Assembly (NCBI GenBank): GCA_910578935.1
Contig: CAJTSM010000018.1
Coordinates: 1 to 52,525, forward strand
Reading direction: 5' to 3'
DNA length: 52,525 bases
DNA from: an uncultured Oscillibacter sp.
Lineage (GTDB): Bacteria; Bacillota; Clostridia; Oscillospirales; Oscillospiraceae
This document shows positions 1 through 6,719 of this stretch, one piece after another. Made by a program: the position numbers and the translations under genes. The notes beneath the pieces are model-generated. The model made no database searches. It saw only the letters and a list, made by a program, of their open reading frames with translations, and was not told where the DNA came from. Positions within the stretch are counted from its first letter, which is position 1; each line of letters starts with the position of its first letter.

Positions 1-139
1 GGAACAGGGCGGCGATCTGCTCGAAGCCCTCTTTTTTTGCCTTGGAGGCGAAATAGGTGTATTTGTTCCGGGCTTGGGACTCCCCGGCGAAAGCGGCCCC
101 CAGGTTCTTCTCTGTCTGTGTTCCGGCGTATTTGGACAT
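1..139 (-). CDS. rbr: Rubrerythrin, N-terminal fragment (runs off left edge)
   Basis: The first 46 codons are present and the rest lies outside the window. Rubrerythrin is a cytoplasmic non-haem di-iron peroxidase that reduces hydrogen peroxide in anaerobes. The visible residues include the helix AFAGESQARNKYTYFASKA, which matches the first ferritin-like helix of rubrerythrins; the glutamate in GESQAR is a di-iron ligand. The ATG is preceded by AGGAGG seven bases upstream, which fixes the start. The C-terminal rubredoxin-like Cys4 iron site cannot be seen here, so a short form lacking it cannot be excluded. The tRNA-Arg gene lies just upstream on the same strand. Confidence 0.9.
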   Translation of the reverse strand, partial: MSKYAGTQTEKNLGAAFAGESQARNKYTYFASKAKKEGFEQIAALF

Positions 140-188
140 GACAAAATCCTCCTTTAGAAAATATTGGGAATCGCATAAAAAGTTACAG

Positions 189-221
189 AAAAGCCCTGAA
201 AACCGTGTTTTCAGGGCTTTT
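189..221 (-). terminator. Hairpin terminator after tRNA-Arg
   Basis: A perfect inverted repeat with 14-base arms (AAAAGCCCTGAAAA and its complement) and a 5-base loop directly follows the tRNA CCA end on the minus strand. A T-rich stretch lies shortly after it. It would end the tRNA transcript before the rubrerythrin gene. Confidence 0.75.
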
Positions 222-297
222 GGTACGCCCGACTGGATTCGAACCAGCGGCCTTCAGAGTCGGAGTCTGACGCGCTATCCAACTGCGCCACGGGCGC
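221..297 (-). tRNA. tRNA-Arg (anticodon CCG)
   Basis: The reverse complement folds as a full cloverleaf. The acceptor stem is GCGCCCG/CGGGCGT with a G-U closing pair. The D stem is GCGC/GCGC and the anticodon stem is TCAGA/TCTGA around the loop CTCCGAC, giving anticodon CCG. The T arm contains the GTTCGAAT motif. The CCA end is encoded. The anticodon reads the arginine codon CGG, which is common in this genome. A second copy of the first 38 tRNA bases lies 154 bp upstream at 451-488. Confidence 0.95.
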
Positions 298-618
298 GTA
301 CTGAACGATATGAAATTTTCAGCCTTCCGGCTATCCAGGAAAATAGTAGTCAAACAGTAGTCAGTCGGCGGCGTTTTTTTACCTGCCGATTCGCCAACGC
401 CCCTGTTTGCAGGGCCTTGCGCCGTATCTCAGCCGGAGCGGTCAGAAACGTCGGAGTCTGACGCGCTATCCAACTGCGCCACGGGCGCATACCTCTTTTT
501 CTGCGCTTATTATACCGCCTTTCAAAGAACGGCCCTTCTATAACCTAAGTCCTTGGGTAGTATAGCAGAAATTTTCCGGTCTGTAAAGCATTTTGACAAA
601 AATTTTTCAGGAAAAAGA
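298..618. other. Intergenic stretch between tRNA-Arg and rex
   Basis: No convincing gene is seen. On the minus strand, 298-450 separates the intact tRNA from the 38-bp duplicate. It contains a repeated GACTACT motif (around 345-365 in the plus numbering) of a kind often seen next to integrase genes, but no intact reading frame. Bases 489-618 are AT-rich and hold the probable tRNA promoter -10 on the minus strand. Confidence 0.5.
451..488 (-). repeat. Duplicate 5' half of tRNA-Arg (possible attachment-site scar)
   Basis: These 38 bases are identical to 260-297, which is the 5' half of the tRNA-Arg from base 1 through the anticodon loop. The 3' half is missing, so this is not a functional tRNA. 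A consensus -10 (TATAAT) lies just upstream on the minus strand near 511-516, so the fragment sits between a probable tRNA promoter and the intact gene. Direct repeats of a tRNA part are typical of att sites left by tyrosine-recombinase elements, although most such repeats are of the 3' half. Confidence 0.7.
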
Positions 619-659
619 TTGTTAAAAAAATTGACAAGTTATCGCTTTTAAGCTAAACT
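619..659 (+). promoter_or_regulatory. rex promoter with candidate Rex operator
   Basis: A -35 box TTGACA at 631-636 and a -10 box TAAACT at 654-659 are 17 bases apart. The -35 lies inside an imperfect inverted repeat at 619-637, TTGTTAA-N5-TTGACAA. This resembles the clostridial Rex site TTGTTAA-N4-TTAACAA but has one extra spacer base and one mismatch. Binding of Rex here would make rex self-repressed when NADH is low. The promoter is well supported; the operator is an inference. Confidence 0.6.
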
Positions 660-709
660 ATACTCATTAATAATAAGATTGTGAAAGATTGTGATTGGGA
701 GTGAGGTTT

Positions 710-1339
710 TTGAAGAAAGAAAATGTCTCCGACGCCGTCATTCGGCGTCTGCCCCGCTATTACCGGCAGTTGACCGAACTCTGCGCCAAGGGTGTAGTGC
801 GCATCTCCTCTCATTCCTTGGGTCAGGAGATGAACATTACCGCCTCTCAGATTCGTCAGGACCTGAGTTGCTTCGGCGAGTTTGGCCAGCAGGGTTATGG
901 CTACAACGTAGAGGAGCTTCACACTGAGATTGGCCGTATTCTGGGAGTGTGCAACGATCACCATTTGGTTATGATTGGCGTTGGCAATTTGGGTCATGCC
1001 CTGCTGCAAAACTTTCCTTTTGCCCAAACTGGCTTTACTGTGGATGCGGCTTTTGACATTTCGCCCGCCGTCACCGGAACGCAGGTCAACGGTGTGCCAA
1101 TTTTCCCCATGGATGAATTGGATGATTTTATTCGATTCCACAGCGTAGACGTGGTCGTATTGACCATTCCGCAATCAGTTGCCCAGGAAATGGCGGACCG
1201 CCTTATTGCCTTGGGAGTCCGCGGTTTTTGGAATTTTACCAATGTGGAGCTGACTTGCGGACAGCCGGATGTGAAGATCGAAAATATCCATTTTGCAGAC
1301 AGCCTGCTGACTTTGAGCTATCGTATTGCCAACCGCTGA
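710..1339 (+). CDS. rex: Redox-sensing transcriptional repressor Rex
   Basis: Rex is a homodimeric cytoplasmic repressor that senses the NADH/NAD+ ratio and controls fermentation and hydrogenase genes. The protein (about 209 aa, normal for the family) has an N-terminal winged helix, beginning KKENVSDAVIRRLPRYYRQL, with the recognition region TASQIRQDLSCFGEFGQQG. A Rossmann domain follows, with the dinucleotide motif GVGNLGHAL. The start is uncertain. I chose TTG at 710 because GGGAG at 697-701 is eight bases upstream and because homologues begin near this lysine-rich stretch. An in-frame TTG at 695 and a GTG at 701 are alternatives. Confidence 0.93.
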   Translation: MKKENVSDAVIRRLPRYYRQLTELCAKGVVRISSHSLGQEMNITASQIRQDLSCFGEFGQQGYGYNVEELHTEIGRILGVCNDHHLVMIGVGNLGHALLQNFPFAQTGFTVDAAFDISPAVTGTQVNGVPIFPMDELDDFIRFHSVDVVVLTIPQSVAQEMADRLIALGVRGFWNFTNVELTCGQPDVKIENIHFADSLLTLSYRIANR

Positions 1340-1366
1340 TTCGGGCAGAGGAAAGGGAAATTTATC

Positions 1367-2443
1367 ATGCGGAAAAGAATGCTCGTCCTCTTGCCGCTGT
1401 GCATGCTGTTTGCCGCCGTTGTTTGGGCCGCTGCCGCTGGGGATGCGGCGGACCCCCTGGCGTCCCTGTCTTATCTCAACGAAACCTTTACCCGTAAGAT
1501 AGACGCCGCCGTGGACAGCCGCTTGGACAGTGCCGGCGCGATTTCCCAGGACAGCGGGGCGGGAAGTGGTGGATATACCGCCGTCTGGACGGAAACAAGG
1601 ATGAAACAAGATGACCTGATGCAGACGGTCACAGGAGACAGCGTGTTGCTGCTGGCAGGGCGCGGGCAGGTAGTTTATTCCTCTGGGGCAGTGGTGGACG
1701 TGACCAGCGGAACTGTGATTTCCAGCGGGGAAAACCTGGAGGTTAGGCACCGTTATTTGGTAGCAGAAGATACGGCCGCTGATTTTGTTATTACCAGCAA
1801 GACTGCCGTAGTAGACTGGCAGGGAACCTGTACTTTCCGCCTTTCCACAGCCCCGGATTACAATGCCATGGCTGCCGCGCTGAAATCAATGCATCTTTTT
1901 CAGGGGAGCCTCACCGGCTATGGTCAGGGTTTCGACCTGGAAGCTGCACCCACCCGGCTTCAGGCGTTAATTATGTTTATACGGCTGCTTGGGGAAGAAA
2001 AAGAGGCTCTGGACTGGAACGGAACTTGTCCTTTTCACGACGTGCAACCCGGAACCAACGGGGCTAAATACGTGGGTTACGCCTATGAAAAGGGTTACAC
2101 AAACGGTTACAGCGCCACAGAATTCCGGCCCTCCAGCCCAGTGAACGCCCGGCAGTATACAGAGTTTATACTCCGTGCCCTGGGCTACAGCTCCGCTGCT
2201 AATACGGATTTATCCAATGCGTTGTCCCGAGCCCAAAGCGCCGGACTGTTGACGGAAGGGGAGTCGGCTATGTTACAGCGGGACCCGTTTCTCCGGGCGG
2301 AACTGGTGTATATTTCCTATTACGCTTTAGAAGTACCGGTTTCCGGCACAAGCTGGACGTTGGAGCAGCAGTTGATGGATAAAGGAGTGTTCACGCAGTT
2401 TGAGCGGGACAACGCACCGGGCGTCCTCAACTGGCGTTTGTAA
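1367..2443 (+). CDS. Secreted S-layer-homology (SLH) domain protein
   Basis: The 358-aa protein starts with a signal peptide (MRKRM, a hydrophobic core, then AAA-type cleavage near residues 22-28). The middle, about residues 60-170, shows no family I recognise. From about residue 185 the sequence has SLH features: a helix with FIRLLGEEKEALDW, then FHDV..GTNGAKYVGYAYEKGYTNGYS, then EFRPSSPVNARQYTEFILRALGY. SLH repeats hold proteins to pyruvylated secondary wall polymers. The gene follows rex by 27 bases and is probably co-transcribed with it. Substrate or partner is unknown; a structural or wall-anchored role is the safest reading. Confidence 0.75.
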   Translation: MRKRMLVLLPLCMLFAAVVWAAAAGDAADPLASLSYLNETFTRKIDAAVDSRLDSAGAISQDSGAGSGGYTAVWTETRMKQDDLMQTVTGDSVLLLAGRGQVVYSSGAVVDVTSGTVISSGENLEVRHRYLVAEDTAADFVITSKTAVVDWQGTCTFRLSTAPDYNAMAAALKSMHLFQGSLTGYGQGFDLEAAPTRLQALIMFIRLLGEEKEALDWNGTCPFHDVQPGTNGAKYVGYAYEKGYTNGYSATEFRPSSPVNARQYTEFILRALGYSSAANTDLSNALSRAQSAGLLTEGESAMLQRDPFLRAELVYISYYALEVPVSGTSWTLEQQLMDKGVFTQFERDNAPGVLNWRL

Positions 2444-2471
2444 CCTCCTGAGGGAAGGGGCATATGATGAA

Positions 2472-2509
2472 CTGAGACCGCTCCGATTCGGTCTACATCT
2501 CTCAGGAGG
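2472..2509 (+). promoter_or_regulatory. Hairpin next to the SD of the Cys-rich peptide gene
   Basis: AGACCG at 2475-2480 can pair with CGGTCT at 2489-2494. CTGAGA at 2472-2477 can instead pair with TCTCAG at 2500-2505, which overlaps the Shine-Dalgarno AGGAGG at 2504-2509. The two pairings compete, so translation could be tuned by folding. This is seen by eye only and no energy was calculated. Confidence 0.3.
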
Positions 2510-2516
2510 TTTCATC

Positions 2517-2702
2517 ATGTGCAATAACGGCTTTGGCGGCGGCAACTGCTGCTGGATCATCATCCTGTTGATCATTGTCTGGTGCTGCTGCGGCAACAAC
2601 AGCTGGGGTGGGAATGGCTGTGGCTGCGGCTGCAATTGCGGCTGCAATTGCAACTGTGGCTGCAACAACAACTGCGGCTGCAACCCCGCTCCTTGCTGCT
2701 AA
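2517..2702 (+). CDS. Small Cys/Gly/Asn-rich single-pass membrane peptide
   Basis: A 61-aa peptide begins at an ATG eight bases after AGGAGG. Residues 13-22 (WIIILLIIVW) form one hydrophobic segment, preceded by CC and followed by CCC. The rest is nearly all Gly, Asn and Cys in a repeating GC-NC pattern, ending in PAPCC, with about 18 cysteines in total. The shape recalls YjcZ-type sporulation peptides (Gly-rich head plus one membrane helix), but the cysteine-rich tail is unlike them. Metal binding or disulfide cross-linking in a spore coat or envelope is possible; function is unknown. It lies 74 bases after the SLH gene and before a terminator. Confidence 0.7.
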   Translation: MCNNGFGGGNCCWIIILLIIVWCCCGNNSWGGNGCGCGCNCGCNCNCGCNNNCGCNPAPCC

Positions 2703-2737
2703 GAAGTGTCCTTATTACGAATGAAAAAATAAAAAGG

Positions 2738-2768
2738 CCCCGGGCCCTATAGGGCTCGGGGTTCTTTT
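2738..2768. terminator. Bidirectional terminator between convergent genes
   Basis: A ten-base-pair stem (CCCCGGGCCC at 2738-2747 with GGGCTCGGGG at 2752-2761, one G-U pair) has a TATA loop. It has T-rich sequence on its right and A-rich sequence on its left, so it can serve both the Cys-rich peptide gene and the PAP2 gene. Confidence 0.85.
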
Positions 2769-3295
2769 CAGGCTTGTTTTTGATTTTTGAGAAGTATTTT
2801 CGCCAGCTTCGCCCCGGCCCAGCCCACGGCGGCCCCTAGCAGGATGCCGCCTATGATATCGGTGGGCCAGTGAACATAGAGGTACAGCCGGGAGAAAGCC
2901 GTGACGGCGGCCAGAGCCAGGGCCGGACGCCACAAAGAGCTCCCGGCGGTTTTCAGGGCGAAGACAGCGGCGAAGGCCGCTGCTGTGTGGCCGGAGGGAA
3001 AAGAGGCGTCTCCCGGCGGAGAAACCAGTAAAAACAGATCCGGACGAAGGGTGAAGGGCCGGATACGGCCGATCAGGGGTTTTAGAAAGATGTTGCAGGT
3101 GATCAGGTCCAGGGCCAGGGCGCAGGCGGCGGAGAGGCCGTATGCCCTCTGCCGCCGGAGGAGGAGTACAGCGGCAAGAAGAATCCAGATTTCTCCATGA
3201 TTGCTCAGGCTGCTGATAAAAGGCATCAGCCAATCAAGGAAACCGCAGCGGAGATGAAGCTGTATCCAGTCCAGAATTGCCAATTCCAGTTCCAT
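2768..3295 (-). CDS. PAP2-family membrane phosphatase
   Basis: This 175-aa integral membrane protein has about five or six hydrophobic helices and the three PAP2 signature blocks. These are K-x6-RP in KPLIGRIRP (about residues 72-80), PSGHT (about 100-104) and SR-x5-H-x3-D in SRLYLYVHWPTD (about 134-145). The family removes phosphate from lipid phosphates such as undecaprenyl pyrophosphate or phosphatidic acid. The exact lipid cannot be told from sequence. The start is supported by AGGAGG seven bases upstream. It lies downstream of ilvD on the same strand, with a GC-rich hairpin between them. Confidence 0.88.
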   Translation of the reverse strand: MELELAILDWIQLHLRCGFLDWLMPFISSLSNHGEIWILLAAVLLLRRQRAYGLSAACALALDLITCNIFLKPLIGRIRPFTLRPDLFLLVSPPGDASFPSGHTAAAFAAVFALKTAGSSLWRPALALAAVTAFSRLYLYVHWPTDIIGGILLGAAVGWAGAKLAKILLKNQKQA

Positions 3296-3316
3296 ACGGT
3301 CCCTCCTGATGTGCGC

Positions 3317-3343
3317 GGGGCCGCGGCGTCAAGCTGCGGCCCC
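3317..3343 (-). terminator. GC-rich hairpin downstream of ilvD
   Basis: An 11-bp stem (GGGGCCGCGGC with GCTGCGGCCCC) has a 5-base loop. There is no T tract, so it is at best a weak terminator or an mRNA 3'-end stabiliser between ilvD and the PAP2 gene. Confidence 0.4.
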
Positions 3344-3363
3344 GTGATTGCCTGAAAAAGCGG

Positions 3364-5031
3364 TTATTCCAGAACCGCGCCCCGAGCGGCGCTGGTAACC
3401 AGCTTGGCGTACCGGGCGGCATAGCCGGTTTTGATCTTGGGCTCCGGGCAGACCCATTTGGCTTTCCGTTCCGCCATGGTTTTTTCATCCACCTCCAGGG
3501 TGATGGAGCATTTGGTGACGTCAATGGCAATGGTATCCCCGTTCTCCACAAAGGCGATGGGGCCGCCCTGGGCCGCCTCAGGGCAGACATGGCCGATGGA
3601 GGCGCCCCGGGTGGCGCCGGAAAAACGGCCGTCGGTGATGAGGGCCACATCCTTGTCCAGGCCCATGCCCGCGATGGCGGAGGTGGGATTCAGCATCTCC
3701 CGCATGCCGGGGCCGCCCTTGGGTCCCTCATAGCGTATGACTACCACGTCCCCGGCCACGATTTTCCCGGCATAGATGGCGGCAATAGCGTCTTCTTCGC
3801 AGTCGAAGACCCGGGCGGGGCCGGTGTGAGCCATCATCTCGGGAGCCACGGCGGAGCGTTTTACCACGCAGCCTTCCGGAGCCAGGTTGCCTTTCAGTAC
3901 GGCGATGCCGCCGTCCTGAGAATAGGGGTTCTCAATGGGCCGGATGAGCTCCGGGTTCCGGTTCTCCACGCCCTCCAGGTTTTCAGCGACGGTCTTTCCG
4001 GTGCAGGTGAGCAGGGAGGTGTCCAGGAGGTTTCTCTTGGTCAGCTCCTTCATGACGGCGTAGACGCCGCCCGCGCCCTCCAGGTCCTCCATGTAAGTAT
4101 CCCCGGCAGGGGCCAGGTGGCAGAGGTTGGGGGTTTTACTGGAGATTTCGTTGGACATGTCCAAGTCCAGCTCGATGCCGCACTCGTGGGCAATGGCGGG
4201 GAGGTGGAGCATGGTATTGGTGGAGCAGCCCAGGGCCATGTCTACCGTTTCGGCGTTGTGGAAGGCGGCCTCGGTCATGATGTCCCGGGGGCAGATGTTC
4301 TTTTCCACCAGCTCCATGATTTTCATGCCCGTGTGTTTCGCCAGGCGCAGACGGGCGGACCAGACGGCGGGGATGGTGCCGTTCCCCCGAAGGGCCATGC
4401 CGATGGCCTCTGTCAGGCAGTTCATAGAGTTGGCGGTGTACATACCGGAACAGGAACCGCAGGTGGGACAGGCGTTGTTTTCGTAGTCCTCCACTCCGGC
4501 CTCATCCAGTTTTCCGGCGTAATAGCTGCCCACGGCCTCGAACATATGGCTCAGGCAGGTCCGCCGCCCGTCGTTCAGCCGTCCCGCCAGCATGGGGCCG
4601 CCGGAGACAAAAACAGCGGGGATGTTCAGCCGGGCCGCGGCCATGAGGAGGCCGGGGACGTTTTTGTCGCAGTTGGGGATCATGACCAGCCCGTCGAACT
4701 GGTGGGCGATGGCCATGGCCTCCGTGGAGTCGGCGATGAGATCCCGGGTAATGAGGGAGTATTTCATGCCCACGTGACCCATGGCAATGCCGTCGCACAC
4801 GGCGATGGCGGGAAACTCCACGGGGGTGCCTCCGGCGGCCCGGACGCCGGCCTTCACAGCCTCGGCGATTTTATCCAGGTTCATGTGACCGGGAACAATC
4901 TCGTTGTAGGAACAGACCACGCCGATCAGCGGACGCTCTAGTTCCTCTTTGGTGTAGCCAAGAGCGTAGAACAAGGAGCGGTTGGGGGCCCGTTCGATGC
5001 CCTGGGTGACGTTGCGGCTTAAGTTTTTCAT
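3364..5031 (-). CDS. ilvD: Dihydroxy-acid dehydratase
   Basis: IlvD converts 2,3-dihydroxy-isovalerate and 2,3-dihydroxy-3-methylvalerate to the 2-keto acids in valine, isoleucine and leucine synthesis. The 555-aa length is normal. Visible landmarks are the Fe-S cysteine in PNCDKNVPG, the second cysteine region ACPTCGSCSGMYTANSMNC, and the C-terminal TDGRFSGATRGASIGHVCPEA block. The ATG is preceded by AGGAGG. A strong promoter lies immediately upstream, so it is transcribed separately from galKT. No other ilv or leu gene is nearby, and no T-box or leader peptide is evident. Confidence 0.97.
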   Translation of the reverse strand: MKNLSRNVTQGIERAPNRSLFYALGYTKEELERPLIGVVCSYNEIVPGHMNLDKIAEAVKAGVRAAGGTPVEFPAIAVCDGIAMGHVGMKYSLITRDLIADSTEAMAIAHQFDGLVMIPNCDKNVPGLLMAAARLNIPAVFVSGGPMLAGRLNDGRRTCLSHMFEAVGSYYAGKLDEAGVEDYENNACPTCGSCSGMYTANSMNCLTEAIGMALRGNGTIPAVWSARLRLAKHTGMKIMELVEKNICPRDIMTEAAFHNAETVDMALGCSTNTMLHLPAIAHECGIELDLDMSNEISSKTPNLCHLAPAGDTYMEDLEGAGGVYAVMKELTKRNLLDTSLLTCTGKTVAENLEGVENRNPELIRPIENPYSQDGGIAVLKGNLAPEGCVVKRSAVAPEMMAHTGPARVFDCEEDAIAAIYAGKIVAGDVVVIRYEGPKGGPGMREMLNPTSAIAGMGLDKDVALITDGRFSGATRGASIGHVCPEAAQGGPIAFVENGDTIAIDVTKCSITLEVDEKTMAERKAKWVCPEPKIKTGYAARYAKLVTSAARGAVLE

Positions 5032-5095
5032 ATGTGCTTGCCTCCTATGCGTCCGGGATTTGACCCGGGGAAATCGGGTTTAATAATGAGATTTT

Positions 5096-5124
5096 ATCAT
5101 AATATAGAATGCCGCCGATGTCAA
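5096..5124 (-). promoter_or_regulatory. Sigma-A promoter of ilvD
   Basis: On the minus strand TTGACA (5124-5119) and TATGAT (5101-5096) are separated by 17 bases. The promoter begins a few bases after the galT terminator hairpin, so the two transcription units are cleanly separated. Confidence 0.8.
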
Positions 5125-5130
5125 GGCGGG

Positions 5131-5162
5131 AAAAGCTCCACCGGAGATCCGGTGGAGCTTTT
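5131..5162 (-). terminator. galT terminator
   Basis: A perfect 15-base inverted repeat (AAAAGCTCCACCGGA and its complement, 2-base centre) carries its own T tract. It lies 20 bases beyond the galT stop codon. Confidence 0.85.
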
Positions 5163-5181
5163 CAAAAAGGATGTATGAGAA

Positions 5182-6672
5182 TTAAACGGTGTTCAAGAAT
5201 CGGAAGAACGCCTCTTTGCCTTCCGCCGTCCGTTTATAAACTCCCGCATGTTCCAAGACTTTGGCAAATACCAAGCCCGTCTCTTTTTCCACAATTTCCA
5301 GGGCATTGTCCGCAGTAATATTATAGTTGGGGGCAAAGGCTTCCGCCCAGGCGGCGTGCTTGGCGGTTTTTTCATCTGCCCGGAGGTCCTTGCCGCTGGA
5401 AAGACCGTCTGCCACTGCCGCCAGTTCCTCCTTTAAGCGGGCGGGGAGTACGGCCAGGCCCATGACCTCGATGAGGCCGATATTCTCCTTTTTGATGTGG
5501 TGCAGCTCGTCGTGGGGGTGGTACAGGCCCAGGGGATACTGATCCGTGGTCAGGTTGTTCCGAAGGACCAGATCCAGTTCGTACCGCTCTCCCCGCCGCC
5601 GGGCGATGGGGGTGATGGTGTTGTGGGGGACTCCGTCTGTCTCGGCCAGGATGACCGCCGCCTCATCGGTGTAAGACCGCCATTTGCTGAGAATGCGGTC
5701 CGCCAGATCAATGAGCCGGTCCGGGTTTTCAGAGGAAATCCGGATGACAGACATGGGCCACTTCACGATGCCGGCTTCCACGTCCTCGAATCCGGGGAAG
5801 GTAAAGGGTGTTTCTACAGAAGCTTTTTCCATGGCAAAGGTATAGTGTCCGCCCTGGAAATGGTCGTGGGCCAGGATAGAGCCGCCCACGATGGGCAGGT
5901 CCGCGTTGGAACCCACAAAGTAGTGGGGGAACTGCCGGACGAAATCCAGGAGCTTTCCAAAACAGGCCCGGTCAATTTTCATGGGGGTGTGCTCCCGGTT
6001 GAAGCAGATGCAGTGTTCATTATAATAGACGTAGGGAGAGTATTGGAGAAACCAGGGAGCGCCGTTGATGGAAATCGGGACAATGCGGTGGTTTTGCCTG
6101 GCGGGATGGTTCACTCTGCCCGCATAGCCCACGTTTTCCACACAGAGGAGGCAGCGGGGATAATCGGACGCGGGGAGGTCCCGGGCGGCGGCTATGGCCT
6201 TGGGGTCCTTCTCCGGCTTGGAGAGGTTAATGGTAATATCCAAGTCTCCGTACTCCGTAGGAGATTTCCACTGGACATCTTTGGCGATGCGGTCCCGGCG
6301 GATGTAGTTGGTATCCTGACTAAACTGGTAATACCAGTCTGTGGCGGCCTTGGGGCTTTGGGCACAGAGAACTTGGAATTTCTCAATGACCTGGGCGGGG
6401 CGGGGGGTCAGGCGGCCCATCAGCTCCGTGTCAAAGAGGTCCCGATAGGCCACGGAGTTTTCCGCCAGCACGCCCCGGGCATGGGCGTCGTCCAGCAATT
6501 CCTCCAGCACAGAGGCTAGGTCAATTTCTCCCCAATCCTTTCGGGGGTCCGTGTAGCTGTCGATCTTCAGCGTGTCCAAAATGACGTTGACGGCCCAGAT
6601 GTACTCGCTTTCCTCAATCAACCCTGTCCGCAGGGCATAGGAGGCCAGCTTGGATACGGCTTCATAAATCAT
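5182..6672 (-). CDS. galT: UTP/UDP-glucose--hexose-1-phosphate uridylyltransferase (class II GalT)
   Basis: GalT exchanges galactose-1-phosphate with UDP-glucose in the Leloir pathway. The 496-aa size and the start MIYEAVSKLASYA are typical of the Firmicutes class II form. The nucleophile region is VGGSILAHDHFQGGHY (H-x-H-x-Q). An upstream in-frame start would lengthen the protein and overlap galK; I rejected it because GAGAGGAAG lies at ribosome-binding distance before the ATG at 6672 and homologues start there. galK is immediately upstream (47-base gap), forming a galKT operon. No galE is in the window. Confidence 0.95.
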   Translation of the reverse strand: MIYEAVSKLASYALRTGLIEESEYIWAVNVILDTLKIDSYTDPRKDWGEIDLASVLEELLDDAHARGVLAENSVAYRDLFDTELMGRLTPRPAQVIEKFQVLCAQSPKAATDWYYQFSQDTNYIRRDRIAKDVQWKSPTEYGDLDITINLSKPEKDPKAIAAARDLPASDYPRCLLCVENVGYAGRVNHPARQNHRIVPISINGAPWFLQYSPYVYYNEHCICFNREHTPMKIDRACFGKLLDFVRQFPHYFVGSNADLPIVGGSILAHDHFQGGHYTFAMEKASVETPFTFPGFEDVEAGIVKWPMSVIRISSENPDRLIDLADRILSKWRSYTDEAAVILAETDGVPHNTITPIARRRGERYELDLVLRNNLTTDQYPLGLYHPHDELHHIKKENIGLIEVMGLAVLPARLKEELAAVADGLSSGKDLRADEKTAKHAAWAEAFAPNYNITADNALEIVEKETGLVFAKVLEHAGVYKRTAEGKEAFFRFLNTV

Positions 6673-6719
6673 AACGGGCTTCCTCTCGTTTTTAAAGTTT
6701 TGGCGAAAATCTGGAATGG

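Noticed and set aside
57..461. Open frame of 134 codons on the plus strand over the tRNA
   Set aside because: It runs through the antisense of rubrerythrin, the tRNA and the half-tRNA repeat, with no ribosome-binding site or family resemblance.
3589..4941. 450-codon plus-strand frame opposite ilvD
   Set aside because: It is Gly/His/Val-rich, as expected for the complement of a GC-rich gene, and ilvD itself is certain.
5032..5130. T-box or leader-peptide attenuator before ilvD
   Set aside because: Only about 60 bases separate the promoter from the start codon. No T-box sequence, codon-rich leader frame or terminator is seen.
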